A stretch of 18,201 nucleotides of DNA from Methanocorpusculaceae archaeon UBA456 (GCA_002496395.1 DAJQ01000004.1:13460-31660); one strand, 5' to 3'. Positions 1 through 7,297 are shown, numbered from the stretch's first letter. The notes: generated by a model not told the origin, from the letters alone. Numbers and translations: made by a program.

Positions 1-280
1 CTGTCCTTTGACCAAGACATACAGGTTGCCCGGGTAGAATAATTGCCACATTGCCAACAGGTGCCTCTCTAGCTAGTATTAGATCCCCGGGTTTAGGCAC
101 TGCTCTTTGTGTCCATTGTTTATATGTCTCTTCAGAAACACATCTCACAGATTCAAGTATTAGTCTGCCACGACCTACATTTGGAGTTCGTATTGAGGGA
201 TATCCAGAATCCCGAGTTGGAGCCGTTTTGTGCTCACAATCAATCACCTGTGCTACATCGTTTAATGTGATAAGCCTCAC
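1..280 (-). CDS. hsdS: Type I restriction-modification specificity subunit HsdS, N-terminal part (cut by window edge)
   Basis: The first 93 codons of an HsdS subunit, which chooses the DNA target of the type I restriction-modification complex and binds HsdM. The reading frame starts at GTG (280-278), and its first base is the last base of the hsdM stop codon. A GGAGGGGGAG ribosome binding site lies directly upstream inside the end of hsdM, so translation is probably coupled. The translation contains CEHKTAP near residue 16, IRTPNVGRGRL near 32, SEETYKQW near 52, PGDLILAREAPVGNVA near 66 and CLGQRT at the window edge. This is the typical first target-recognition domain of HsdS. The rest, including the second recognition domain, lies outside the window. 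Codon use is more AT-rich than in hsdM, as is common for exchangeable specificity domains. Family call is strong; the recognised sequence cannot be predicted. Confidence 0.9.
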   Translation of the reverse strand, partial: MRLITLNDVAQVIDCEHKTAPTRDSGYPSIRTPNVGRGRLILESVRCVSEETYKQWTQRAVPKPGDLILAREAPVGNVAIILPGQPVCLGQRT

Positions 281-1836
281 TACTCCCCCTCCAGCAGCTT
301 CCCCACATTCTCCGCGATCCGCTCCTCCAGCTCCCTCGCCTCCAGGTTGAGGAGTTCAAGCTCTTCGTTCAGCTCCTCGAGCCGCTCCTTGAAGTCGAAG
401 TCATCATCTTCCCGTGCCTTCACGCCGACATACCGGCCCGGATTGAGGCTCCAGCCCTGTGCCTCCACCTCCTCGATGGTCGCCACCCTGCAGAGGCCGG
501 GGATGTCGGTATAGGTGTTGTCCGGGAAGTGCTCGGCCATCAGGTCCGCACTGTCATGGAGGTTCTCTGCCGCCTCGCCCCGGTAGAGGCGGGCGATATT
601 GGCGAGGAACTCGATCTGGGCGGGTGTCCAGTCCCGGTGGGCACGGTCTACCTGGGTGTAGATATGCCGTGCATCGATGAAGAGGATCTGATCTGCCCGG
701 TCGGTCTTCCGCTTTGCTTTGTCAAAGAACCAGAGGGTGCAGGGGAGGGTGACGGTATAGAAGAAGTTTGAGCCGACGGCGACCATCACATCGACGGCAC
801 GATCAAGAATGATCTGCCGCCGGATATCGCACTCCGAACTGCGGGCATCAGATGCGGAGTTTGCCATTACAAAGCCCGCCCGCCCGTTCTCATTCAGGGA
901 ACTGTAGAAGATCTGTATCCAGAGGTAGTTGCCGTTATCCACCCGGGGAAGGCCGAAGGGGAACCGGGGATCATCCTTCAGCCGCTCTTTATCTACCCGA
1001 TCCACATTGAAGGGTGGATTTGCCATCACGAAGTCGAATCTGCCGGGTGATTTGTGCAGATCCTCGTAGTAGGCATTCCCTTCCCGGATATCTCCTGAAA
1101 GGCCATGGACGGCGAGGTTCATCTTCCCGAGCCGGACGGTCTCTTCGACCTTCTCCTGCCCGAAGATACTCAGCTCGGTGCCCGGATTCTTCCGGTGCTC
1201 TTCGACGAACCGTGCACTCTGGACGAACATGCCCCCGGAGCCACAGGCGGGATCATAGATTCTCCCATGGAATGGCTCGATGATGCCGACGATCAGCCGG
1301 ACAAGGGCGAGCGGGGTGAAGAACTCCCCTCCTTTCTGCCCTTCTGCCCGTGCGAAATTGCCGAGGAAGTACTCATAGATCCTGCCGAAGGCATCCCCCT
1401 CGATATCCATCGGTACCGAGTTCATTGTCTTGAGGAGTTCCATCAGGAGGGAGCTCTCGAAGCGGTTATAGTTCTTGGGGAGCACTCCCTTCAGATCCGT
1501 GTTATCTGCCTCAATTGCCCGCATAGCCTCGTTGATAGCTTCTCCGATATTGGAGCCCTCCGTGAGCTTCATCAGCGTGCTGAACCGTGCCTCCTCCGGC
1601 AGGTAGAGGACACCTTCTGCCTTATAATCGTCAGGACCTATCTTTCGTCTCCCGCTTCCGCTCCCCCCGTCTTCGATCTTTGCTGCTACTGCCTGGAACT
1701 TGTGGTCGGCATACCGGAGGAAGACAAGCCCGAGGACCGGAACAGAGTATTCGGATGATTTCAGCTTGGAGTTGGCACGCAGCTCATCGGCGGCGGCCCA
1801 GAGCCGGGATTCGATATGGTTTCCGTTATGGTTCAT
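280..1836 (-). CDS. hsdM: Type I restriction-modification DNA methyltransferase subunit HsdM
   Basis: The 518-residue modification subunit, which transfers a methyl group from S-adenosylmethionine to adenine N6 in the sequence set by HsdS. The N-terminal helical HsdM domain (about 8-150) begins with LWAAADELRANSKL. The methyltransferase core follows, with EFFTPLALVRL (171-181), the AdoMet-binding motif DPACGSGG (195-202) and the catalytic motif NPPF (273-276). The C-terminal 40 residues are Glu/Leu-rich and probably form the coiled coil that contacts HsdS. Length fits the family. The ATG start at 1836 has no obvious ribosome binding site and sits 30 bases after the TOPRIM-like gene, so the four genes probably form one transcript. 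The gene is GC-rich, unlike the AT-rich pair upstream. No hsdR is visible in the window; it may lie beyond hsdS. Confidence 0.95.
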   Translation of the reverse strand: MNHNGNHIESRLWAAADELRANSKLKSSEYSVPVLGLVFLRYADHKFQAVAAKIEDGGSGSGRRKIGPDDYKAEGVLYLPEEARFSTLMKLTEGSNIGEAINEAMRAIEADNTDLKGVLPKNYNRFESSLLMELLKTMNSVPMDIEGDAFGRIYEYFLGNFARAEGQKGGEFFTPLALVRLIVGIIEPFHGRIYDPACGSGGMFVQSARFVEEHRKNPGTELSIFGQEKVEETVRLGKMNLAVHGLSGDIREGNAYYEDLHKSPGRFDFVMANPPFNVDRVDKERLKDDPRFPFGLPRVDNGNYLWIQIFYSSLNENGRAGFVMANSASDARSSECDIRRQIILDRAVDVMVAVGSNFFYTVTLPCTLWFFDKAKRKTDRADQILFIDARHIYTQVDRAHRDWTPAQIEFLANIARLYRGEAAENLHDSADLMAEHFPDNTYTDIPGLCRVATIEEVEAQGWSLNPGRYVGVKAREDDDFDFKERLEELNEELELLNLEARELEERIAENVGKLLEGE

Positions 1837-1866
1837 GGAATCACTGATTTATGCGTTCTTTTGCTT

Positions 1867-2580
1867 TTATTGGCTATTCAGCTGTTTTATGCTGCTTAGA
1901 AGATTTGTATACCACTCTTCATCATTGAACCACTTTTCCTTCACAGAATGTCGGATAAGTGACTCTTTATCATCGAATCCCAGGTGGTGTGCAATATCAT
2001 TCAGTGCTTTATGGGGATCGGAGCTCACTTTTTTGATTTTCTGACTCTTAACTATCGACTTATTGACAAAGATTATTTCAAAACTTTGGGGCATGAATAA
2101 AAAATGGAAAGAAATTGAAATTCGACAATCTGTCTGAGAAATAACTGATATTATTTTTTCAGAAGTATTGAGATCCAACAAAAAATCATCCATTTGTTTA
2201 GATCTTAAAACTCCCTCCAAATAGCAGTGATATTGGTTTAATAGTTCTAGGGGTTGAGAATCGTCTGAATCCTTTAGAACTAAAAAATGGAGGTTCAACA
2301 CTCTCTTTGCGAAAAGATCCCTTATCAGAATTGGAATATATTTGTTGACTAACTCATGTCCATTATCAGAGAGTATGATGCAACTACGTTGCTCATAATA
2401 AAATTCTCTCGTACAACACTTTTGAAAACTCCTCATATCTTTATTTAGACGGATTGGAGTTATGGAACATTCCTGCTGTATTAGTTCATCCAAAAACCAG
2501 CAATCATGTTTCCCCTCGCATAGAACCGGACGAATCAATTCAGATCCCCCGGAGATCGATGTTGATGGTCTCGATATCAT
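1867..2580 (-). CDS. TOPRIM-like protein, possible nuclease partner of the upstream ATPase (AriB-like)
   Basis: A 237-residue protein encoded directly after an ABC-type ATPase and overlapping it by 41 bases. I see the acidic pattern of a TOPRIM fold: VLCEGKHDCWFL at 19-30 (Glu22, Gly23, Asp26), then a hydrophobic strand ending in KDSDDS at 103-108 (Asp104, Asp106, Asp107). TOPRIM proteins bind metal with such residues and cut or join nucleic acid. No other domain is recognised; the C-terminal half has no clear motif. In PARIS the ATPase AriA precedes a TOPRIM protein (AriB, DUF4435), and this order and spacing match. OLD-family and other ATPase/TOPRIM pairs are alternatives. The ATG at 2580 is used here; a TTG at 2538, one base after the ATPase stop and preceded by GGGGGATC, is also possible. 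AT-rich, which suggests transfer. Confidence 0.6.
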   Translation of the reverse strand: MISRPSTSISGGSELIRPVLCEGKHDCWFLDELIQQECSITPIRLNKDMRSFQKCCTREFYYEQRSCIILSDNGHELVNKYIPILIRDLFAKRVLNLHFLVLKDSDDSQPLELLNQYHCYLEGVLRSKQMDDFLLDLNTSEKIISVISQTDCRISISFHFLFMPQSFEIIFVNKSIVKSQKIKKVSSDPHKALNDIAHHLGFDDKESLIRHSVKEKWFNDEEWYTNLLSSIKQLNSQ

Positions 2581-3853
2581 CGAGAGCTTCTTCTCCGGGG
2601 ATCTCTTCTGCTTCTATTGTATGAGTATCCAGTCGTGGATGCATTTTGATAATCTGGATTGAATCCAGGCATTCTTTCTGGTGTGCTACCTCAAGGAGGC
2701 TTTGAATAAGGTCGTTGGAATGGGTGGAAATAAAGAATTGCGTCTCCTTTGAGCAAATGATAATTGCATCGGCGAGCATTTCGATATATCCTGGATGGAG
2801 GGACGTTTCCGGTTCTTCCAGAGTGATCACGCCGTCCTTAGCAAGAACACTCAAATAAAAAATCCTGAGCATCGATTTGAATCCATCTCCCATCGAAGCT
2901 AATGGTAATGATCGGTTATGTCCGCTTAATGACACAAAAAGACCGTCATCTGTCTTTCGTATATCCTCGATATAGGGGATTTTTGAAATAATGCGTTTAT
3001 GAGATTTGGAGATCAGGTTCTTTCGAACTACTTTATCATGGAGGTCATCTACCCTGCTTGATTGATATTTTGTATCGTATTCGCTTACAAAGCCCGTTGA
3101 TTGATGTGTAATAGAATGTATTTCATTAAAATTTTTTATCTGATAATTCATAAAATCGAATAATTCTTCGTTCTGGGGCCTTAATCTCATATTTTCATCT
3201 TCAAGAATCAAATAAAGAAAAAGAGGTGATTTATCCGAAAATCCTGATATTATAATTTTCTTCTTATGGTATAGATGTGATTCAATTTTCTTCTCGAGAC
3301 TTTTTGTATAATTGATTAATCGTTCTTTTACATTCTCCAATTCCACATCCTTTAAATCAAGACGACGCTGACTCTCTAAAGGAAGTGATCCATCAAGCCG
3401 TGATTGTTGCATCTTCTGTGATGTAGTTGATAAATATCTTTTCTCCAAAAAGAATCGTGAATTAATCCGTTTGATCGTGTCGGGTTGATTCAAATAATCC
3501 TGTATTATTTCGTTAATATAATCTTGAATGAGGGATCCATTCGTATCTGTTGGGTATCCCTCTGAATAGTAGTGTATGGAAATACAAATATTATTATATG
3601 AAATTTCAATAGGTTTCTCAATATCATGGAAAAGATAATCCATTGAATATTTACCAATAATCTCTCCTAAAACATAGACTCCCAGTGAATCTTCGCACCT
3701 GTTCTCACTGGATTTCAGTAACGCAACCGCTTCAAGAATAGAGGATTTACCACTGTTGTTTGGACCTACAAGAATATTGATGCGTTTTGGGGTAAATGAT
3801 ATCTCATCGATGGCTCGATAATTCTTAATTGAAACCTCTTGAATATCATTCAT
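2540..3853 (-). CDS. ABC/OLD-type AAA ATPase (AAA_15 class), PARIS AriA-like
   Basis: A 437-residue ATPase of the SMC/ABC-like class used in many defence systems. The N-terminus is typical: ISFTPKRINILVGPNNSGKSS, with Walker A at 30-38 (Lys36). A long middle part (about 50-310) carries charged helical stretches, likely a coiled-coil or dimerisation insert. The C-terminal lobe has a signature-like PLASMGDG (317-324), Walker B ITLEEPETSLHP (343-354) and the H-loop STHS (376-379). All catalytic motifs are intact. It is the first gene of the minus-strand operon with the TOPRIM-like gene, hsdM and hsdS. In PARIS, AriA senses phage anti-restriction proteins and releases the AriB nuclease; whether this pair does the same is inference. 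The ATG at 3853 is preceded by AT-rich sequence without a clear ribosome binding site. Much more AT-rich than hsdM. Confidence 0.85.
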   Translation of the reverse strand: MNDIQEVSIKNYRAIDEISFTPKRINILVGPNNSGKSSILEAVALLKSSENRCEDSLGVYVLGEIIGKYSMDYLFHDIEKPIEISYNNICISIHYYSEGYPTDTNGSLIQDYINEIIQDYLNQPDTIKRINSRFFLEKRYLSTTSQKMQQSRLDGSLPLESQRRLDLKDVELENVKERLINYTKSLEKKIESHLYHKKKIIISGFSDKSPLFLYLILEDENMRLRPQNEELFDFMNYQIKNFNEIHSITHQSTGFVSEYDTKYQSSRVDDLHDKVVRKNLISKSHKRIISKIPYIEDIRKTDDGLFVSLSGHNRSLPLASMGDGFKSMLRIFYLSVLAKDGVITLEEPETSLHPGYIEMLADAIIICSKETQFFISTHSNDLIQSLLEVAHQKECLDSIQIIKMHPRLDTHTIEAEEIPGEEALDDIETINIDLRGI

Positions 3854-4021
3854 ATGAAGAGTGATGTTGTGCTGATGTCATTTCTATCTTACGATTAAGA
3901 ATTAATTGTGTGTTGTCCAGCTCATCTCACCCCCCCCAATAGAAAAGAGATTTGAAAAGGAAGCTACTCATTGCTCACAGCCCACTGCTCGCCACTCCTC
4001 TTCCCAACCTCCCCTCTCCCC

Positions 4022-4672
4022 CTACTTCACCTCCCCGATCCCCGGCAGGTGCTGGTACAGCACCTCCCGCACCTCGGCCGCCGGCCGGCCTGTCCTGGTG
4101 GCGACGGCGGCGATCCTGTGGTTGATGATGCTGATGGGATCAGATCCCTCGAGGTAGAGTTCCCGGGCCCAGTTGCGGTAGCGGGCGGCCATCATCCTCC
4201 TGCTGTGTGGACCTGCACTTGCTCCTGCACTCGCTCCGGTGCCTGTTCCTGCTCCCGCACCCCCGTCGCCGGTGATATCCGCAAACTCCTTCCCGATCTC
4301 GTCCAGAAGGAGGCTTTCCTGCTGTTCTTTCTCAATGGCACGCTGATCGGCCGCCGCCTGGTAGGTGGTGCTGGTCCGGTCGAGCTCCTCCTCGATGGCT
4401 TCAAGACTGGCCCGGACACGGTCAAGATCCTGCTGTATCAGGGTATACCTGATGCCAGCCAGCTTCCGGCTCATCTCTCCATCTTCGCCAGATCTCCCGG
4501 GAACACCGGTTCCATCGACTCCGGCCCCGCCCCCGCCGATCCCTGATGTTCCGGTGAAATACTCGGTGAAGAGCCGGGAGGCGAGTGCCGAGACTGAGCG
4601 TCCCTCTGCATGGTAGGACTCGATATACGGGTGGAGATGATCGGCAAAGGAGATGGACTTCGTAAAAGTCAT
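4022..4672 (-). CDS. Unrecognised protein with coiled coil between two glycine-rich linkers
   Basis: I do not recognise this 216-residue protein. The start at ATG 4672 is chosen because GGAGGG lies just upstream; the frame stays open to a TTG at 4777, but that stretch looks non-coding. Layout seen: a short N-terminal helical part (1-40), a Gly-rich linker (41-66, with four glycines in a row), a charged helical stretch likely to be a coiled coil (67-132, rich in Glu, Gln and Leu), a Gly/Ala/Ser/Thr linker (135-155), and a basic C-terminal part (157-216) containing RYRNWARELYLEG and TRTGRPAAEV that could be helical DNA-binding or dimerising. No signal peptide or membrane segment. The second linker contains a 12-base tandem duplication (4214-4237). 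GC-rich like the host genome, so probably resident. It stands alone between divergently composed regions. Confidence 0.6.
   Translation of the reverse strand: MTFTKSISFADHLHPYIESYHAEGRSVSALASRLFTEYFTGTSGIGGGGAGVDGTGVPGRSGEDGEMSRKLAGIRYTLIQQDLDRVRASLEAIEEELDRTSTTYQAAADQRAIEKEQQESLLLDEIGKEFADITGDGGAGAGTGTGASAGASAGPHSRRMMAARYRNWARELYLEGSDPISIINHRIAAVATRTGRPAAEVREVLYQHLPGIGEVK
4214..4237. repeat. 12-bp tandem duplication coding for Gly/Ala linker
   Basis: Two adjacent 12-base units, tgcacttgctcc and tgcactcgctcc, differ at one base. They lie in frame in the minus-strand gene at 4022-4672 and encode Gly-Ala-Ser-Ala units of its second linker. Similar Gly/Ala hexamers continue to about 4262. This suggests the linker grew by slippage; length may vary between strains. 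Confidence 0.7.
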
Positions 4673-4787
4673 CAGCAGATCCCTCCGGTGGGGTTCGATC
4701 TTCCGCTGGTTGTGTCTCTGAAGATGGCTCGTGTGCCCGGAAAAGCACTCTGAAATCCGGGGCATTCGTGTATCCAATCAGTTCCTG

Positions 4788-4805
4788 GTATACGATTTTG
4801 TATAC
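4788..4805. promoter_or_regulatory. Paired GTATAC hexamers, possible operator
   Basis: Two copies of the palindromic hexamer GTATAC are separated by six bases (4788-4793 and 4800-4805), forming a larger inverted repeat. A related GCATAC follows near 4822. The pair is about 115-135 bases upstream of the start of the minus-strand gene ending at 4022, so it could be a regulator site for it. No cognate regulator is visible; function is inference. Confidence 0.35.
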
Positions 4806-4886
4806 AGCTTCTCATAGGACGTTGCATACAATCCCGTTTGAACCCATAGATAAAGGGGGTTTGCCGTGCGGTCTGTGAGTGTTTTC

Positions 4887-5121
4887 CGGGGTCAGGAGAG
4901 GGGTGAGGGGGTGTTGGTGTGATGTGAGGCGGGGTGTGAGGGAAGAGGATTGGGAGCAGTCAGAGGAGAGGGCGATTTCCGAGGATTGGAAGAAGAAAGG
5001 GATCGGGAGAAGTCAAAGGATTGGGAGAATGGAAGGACAAAGAGGAGATCGAAGACAGCGAGGAGAAAAAGACGGAGCTGAAAAAAAGACGGAGAACAAA
5101 AAAAGGATAGGGGGGGTGGGG
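4887..5121. repeat. Purine-rich tract with degenerate GGATTGGGAG repeats
   Basis: The plus strand is overwhelmingly G and A for about 235 bases. Within it a ten-base word recurs: GGATTGGGAG at 4947-4956, GGATTGGAAG at 4983-4992, GGATCGGGAG at 5000-5009 and GGATTGGGAG at 5018-5027. Spacings are 36, 17 and 18, which suggests a decayed repeat of about 18 bases. Long purine/pyrimidine mirror-like tracts can form unusual DNA structure. Translations of the tract are low-complexity and not believable as protein. Confidence 0.55.
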
Positions 5122-5625
5122 ATCTGCCGGTTAACACCTGTTATCGTGTTATTCGTGTTATCTCGTCTTTCAATAAAGGGCATCTACGCTCCTGCAAAAG
5201 AAAATAGCCCTTCTCCTCTGGTTTTTTGGATGCACTCTCACGATTTGCACTCTCCATATATATCCCCTCACCCTGCATGGTGTGAGTGTTTCCCGCTTCT
5301 TTTGTGCAGAATCAACCAGAAAAAGCGGGCAGAAAAGTTCCTGTTATTGTTGTGAGCAGTACTAGTACAAGAGATATTTATCCCCCCCATACTCTTTTTT
5401 CTACATCCGGCCATCTCAGCTACTTCCCACCATCTGCTGCCCTTATCTCTCCCTCTGATGCCCGCTCCTCCCTACGAGTACGCCCGGCCGTTTTCCTGCC
5501 CTTTAAGCCCCGCTCCCGACAATTCACAACCGTATTTGAGGTCTTTTTCATATCCCCTTCTTCTGGTAAAACACTTTCAGACTGCACGGTTCATCTCTTA
5601 TTACTCAGACTGCATTCTGTATTGT

Positions 5626-5811
5626 ATGAGTTCAGAGACACACCATACATCACTCTCACGAAACCTCCCGCTTTCCAAAAAAGACCTCTTCAAAGACGCT
5701 GTTCTCCCCGAATGCGATCACCCGCCCGACCAGATCCTCTTCCGCAATGCCGAACCTGAGGAGATGGCATTCCATATCAGGCCGGGGATCAGGGGCAGGC
5801 AGCCAATGTGA
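5626..5811 (+). CDS. Small hypothetical ORF, 61 residues
   Basis: A possible small protein starting at ATG 5626. A TATA-like CTCTTATTAC at 5594-5603 lies about 26 bases upstream, the distance expected for a leaderless archaeal transcript. The translation is soluble and mixed in composition, with LSKKDLFKDAVLPECDHPPD in the middle and EEMAFHIRPGIRGR near the end. I recognise no family. It could be a real small protein or the end of a decayed gene, since the frame remains open upstream to about 5458 without good coding character. Low confidence. Confidence 0.35.
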   Translation: MSSETHHTSLSRNLPLSKKDLFKDAVLPECDHPPDQILFRNAEPEEMAFHIRPGIRGRQPM

Positions 5812-5898
5812 AGCGGGTCTGTGGCGGGGAGTGAGGAACAGATATTTGTGGCTGGATCATCCGGGTTGAAGTCAGTATGCAATCTGAATCTTCAATGA

Positions 5899-5911
5899 TA
5901 TCTTTTTATGA
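5899..5911 (+). promoter_or_regulatory. TATA box of the antitoxin-like gene
   Basis: The AT-rich element atatctttttatg is centred about 28 bases before the ATG at 5934. That distance places transcription start at or very near the start codon, so the mRNA is probably leaderless. No ribosome binding site is present before the ATG, which agrees. Confidence 0.5.
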
Positions 5912-5933
5912 GAGTAGACAATGATTACTATTC

Positions 5934-6140
5934 ATGACTCCGTCTGTCACCATTGATGAAGTATATCTTGAAATCAAAAAGATACAGGATACCATGGTTC
6001 GGCGGGAAGATCTTGATGCCCTCCTCGATACCATTGAGATATTGAGCAATCCCAAAACCATGGCAATGATACACAAAAGCGAATCTGACATCGCTGCCGG
6101 GCGATTTGGAGAGATATCGTCGACTAACGATCTCATCTAA
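5934..6140 (+). CDS. Small antitoxin-like protein (RelB-type appearance), no toxin beside it
   Basis: A 68-residue acidic, helical protein. Sequence features such as VYLEIKKIQDTMVRREDLD (10-28), an IEILSNPKTMAMI stretch (34-46) and the tail DIAAGRFGEISSTNDLI resemble small archaeal proteins that are usually encoded just before RelE/ParE-type toxins; the tail is like the toxin-neutralising C-terminus of RelB/Phd antitoxins. This is pattern likeness from memory, not a search result. No RelE-like frame follows: the next gene is a small membrane protein. It is therefore an orphan antitoxin, or part of an atypical pair. The start at ATG 5934 fits a leaderless transcript from the TATA element near 5905. 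Confidence 0.65.
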   Translation: MTPSVTIDEVYLEIKKIQDTMVRREDLDALLDTIEILSNPKTMAMIHKSESDIAAGRFGEISSTNDLI

Positions 6141-6242
6141 CCCTCCCCCCTCCGAACCGAAATCACCGTGCCTCTCCTTTCCAACACCCCACCCCCTCTC
6201 CACAAACAACACCGATATCTCCTTAAACACGCATCAGAAAGT

Positions 6243-6491
6243 ATGGCACTCGCTGAGCTGCTCACCCCTATCACCATTGCAATTCAGCTTTTGATCTTTA
6301 TCGCCGGATGCTATGCTGGCTATAAACTGAAAATAGAGGCAGGATATCTCTTTGCGTTAGCATTCCTGCTCTTTGCACTCTTTGATACTATGTCCTTGAT
6401 GGGATACGGATCTGATCTGCTCTCCATCATCAATATCATCGCATCCCTCTCTGCACTTGGTGGTATCTACCTGCTCGTGAAGCAGGCGTGA
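6243..6491 (+). CDS. Small membrane protein with three predicted helices
   Basis: An 82-residue hydrophobic protein. Three membrane segments are evident: about 8-30 (TPITIAIQLLIFIAGCYAG), 36-56 (ending near DTMSLMGYG) and 59-80 (IINIIASLSALGGIYLLV). Only a short polar loop (KLKIE) separates the first two. The frame is open back to 6168, but the upstream part is Pro/His-rich and lacks a ribosome binding site, so the ATG at 6243 is chosen. I recognise no named family; small proteins like this are common in methanogens without known function. It lies 100 bases after the antitoxin-like gene in the same direction and is followed by a T-rich terminator. A role as a membrane-acting partner of that gene is only a speculation. 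Confidence 0.65.
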   Translation: MALAELLTPITIAIQLLIFIAGCYAGYKLKIEAGYLFALAFLLFALFDTMSLMGYGSDLLSIINIIASLSALGGIYLLVKQA

Positions 6492-6499
6492 AGGGCTAT

Positions 6500-6515
6500 T
6501 TTATCCTTTTTTCTC
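6500..6515 (+). terminator. T-rich archaeal terminator
   Basis: Nine bases after the stop codon of the small membrane protein the plus strand reads attttatccttttttc. Archaeal RNA polymerase ends transcription at such T runs without needing a hairpin. It separates this gene from the convergent NYN-domain gene. Confidence 0.5.
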
Positions 6516-6610
6516 AAAATAATCTAAGATTGATTCCGGGGGATCGATAGTACAAAAAGAGATCAACCAGAATCTCTTCCTCTCACCGTTTGTCCCAGAC
6601 CCTGCCCGAC

Positions 6611-7204
6611 TCAGCTATGAAAACAATCCTCGATAAATTCTTTTGTAAGGAGAGTATGGACATCACAAGAATCCAGCAGGTGCCTTGACACGCCCTCCTT
6701 GAAATGGACATACTCAACATGTTTGCCAACCTCTTTCACTGCATGAATAGCTCCGGCAAAATCACTATCACTGCTAATCAGTACCGCAACATCATATGTT
6801 CCTGAATACGCATACCGTAACATATCGATTGCGAGAAAGACATCCACACCCTTCTCAACCATCACATGATTTCGACGTTCCAATCTGCCGAGGGTAAGCT
6901 GAAGATAGGGGGTTCTACGAAGACCTTCAAAGAATTTCTGCTGCTTTTTGTACATCTCTTCGTTGTCATCCTTATTGACAGGAGCATTATAATAATAAAT
7001 CCGTATAAGTTGCCGATCCCCACAAAGTTTTAGGCATAATTTATAAAAATCAATATTTGTCTTACCGCAATGGGCTTTTAAGCCATGATAAAGATTACTT
7101 CCGTCAATAAAAAAACATACACGTGTTATCTGGATTAATATGTTAAACAGGAGGTTATATAATAACCTCCTGGAGCTAATGAGAAAAACCACATTGCGTA
7201 GCAA
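6611..7204 (-). CDS. NYN-domain (LabA/DUF88-like) putative ribonuclease, start codon unclear
   Basis: The core from about residue 28 is a NYN domain of the PIN-like nuclease superfamily. Visible are FFIDGSNLYHGLK (31-43) with the first acidic residue, KGVDVFLAIDML (near 117-128) and VAVLISSDSDFAGAI (near 139-153), which supply the conserved acidic metal-binding residues. Such proteins are single-strand RNA nucleases. Length of the core, about 170 residues, is normal. The start is odd: no ATG lies in frame before the core. Candidates are TTG (7204), GTG (7192), CTG (7150) or ATA (7129), the last giving ITRVCFFIDG where relatives would have Met. The stretch 7130-7204 includes a perfect inverted repeat and looks more like a regulatory region than coding. 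Either a rare start codon is used or the start has been lost. AT-rich relative to neighbours. Confidence 0.75.
   Translation of the reverse strand: MLRNVVFLISSRRLLYNLLFNILIQITRVCFFIDGSNLYHGLKAHCGKTNIDFYKLCLKLCGDRQLIRIYYYNAPVNKDDNEEMYKKQQKFFEGLRRTPYLQLTLGRLERRNHVMVEKGVDVFLAIDMLRYAYSGTYDVAVLISSDSDFAGAIHAVKEVGKHVEYVHFKEGVSRHLLDSCDVHTLLTKEFIEDCFHS
7149..7171. repeat. Perfect 10-bp inverted repeat with TATA-like centre
   Basis: AGGAGGTTAT at 7149-7158 is followed by ATA and then ATAACCTCCT at 7162-7171, its exact reverse complement. The centre is AT-only and could act as a TATA box on the minus strand. It lies 20-42 bases before the likely translation start of the NYN-domain protein (7129), so it may be promoter plus operator or an RNA hairpin masking a GGAGG ribosome binding sequence. 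Confidence 0.6.
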
Positions 7205-7297
7205 GGTGGGGGGTTAATACATTCTATTTAGTGTTCTTTCGGGTAATAAAAGTTATGTTCTGGTAAAGTCGGGTGACCGAGATCTCCTCCTCTCTCC

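Larger units (their letters stand above)
4673..5625. other. Gene-poor stretch, about 950 bases
   Basis: I see no convincing gene here on either strand. The open frames in it either run through a purine-rich low-complexity tract (4887-5121) or give Ser/Pro-rich translations without any family likeness. It contains a pair of GTATAC hexamers (4788-4805), the purine tract, a perfect palindrome GTACTAGTAC at 5360-5369 followed by an AT-rich GATATTTATC that could be a TATA element, and pyrimidine-rich runs near 5383-5400. Some of it may be decayed coding DNA; nothing identifiable remains. Confidence 0.5.

Noticed and set aside
1105..1758. Long plus-strand open frame opposite hsdM (217 codons)
   Set aside because: It lies wholly within hsdM, whose motifs are certain; the translation has no family character and arises from GC-rich codon use.
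4879..5355. Plus-strand frame through the purine tract (158 codons)
   Set aside because: Composition is forced by the G/A-rich tract; no motif and no ribosome binding site or promoter in the right place.
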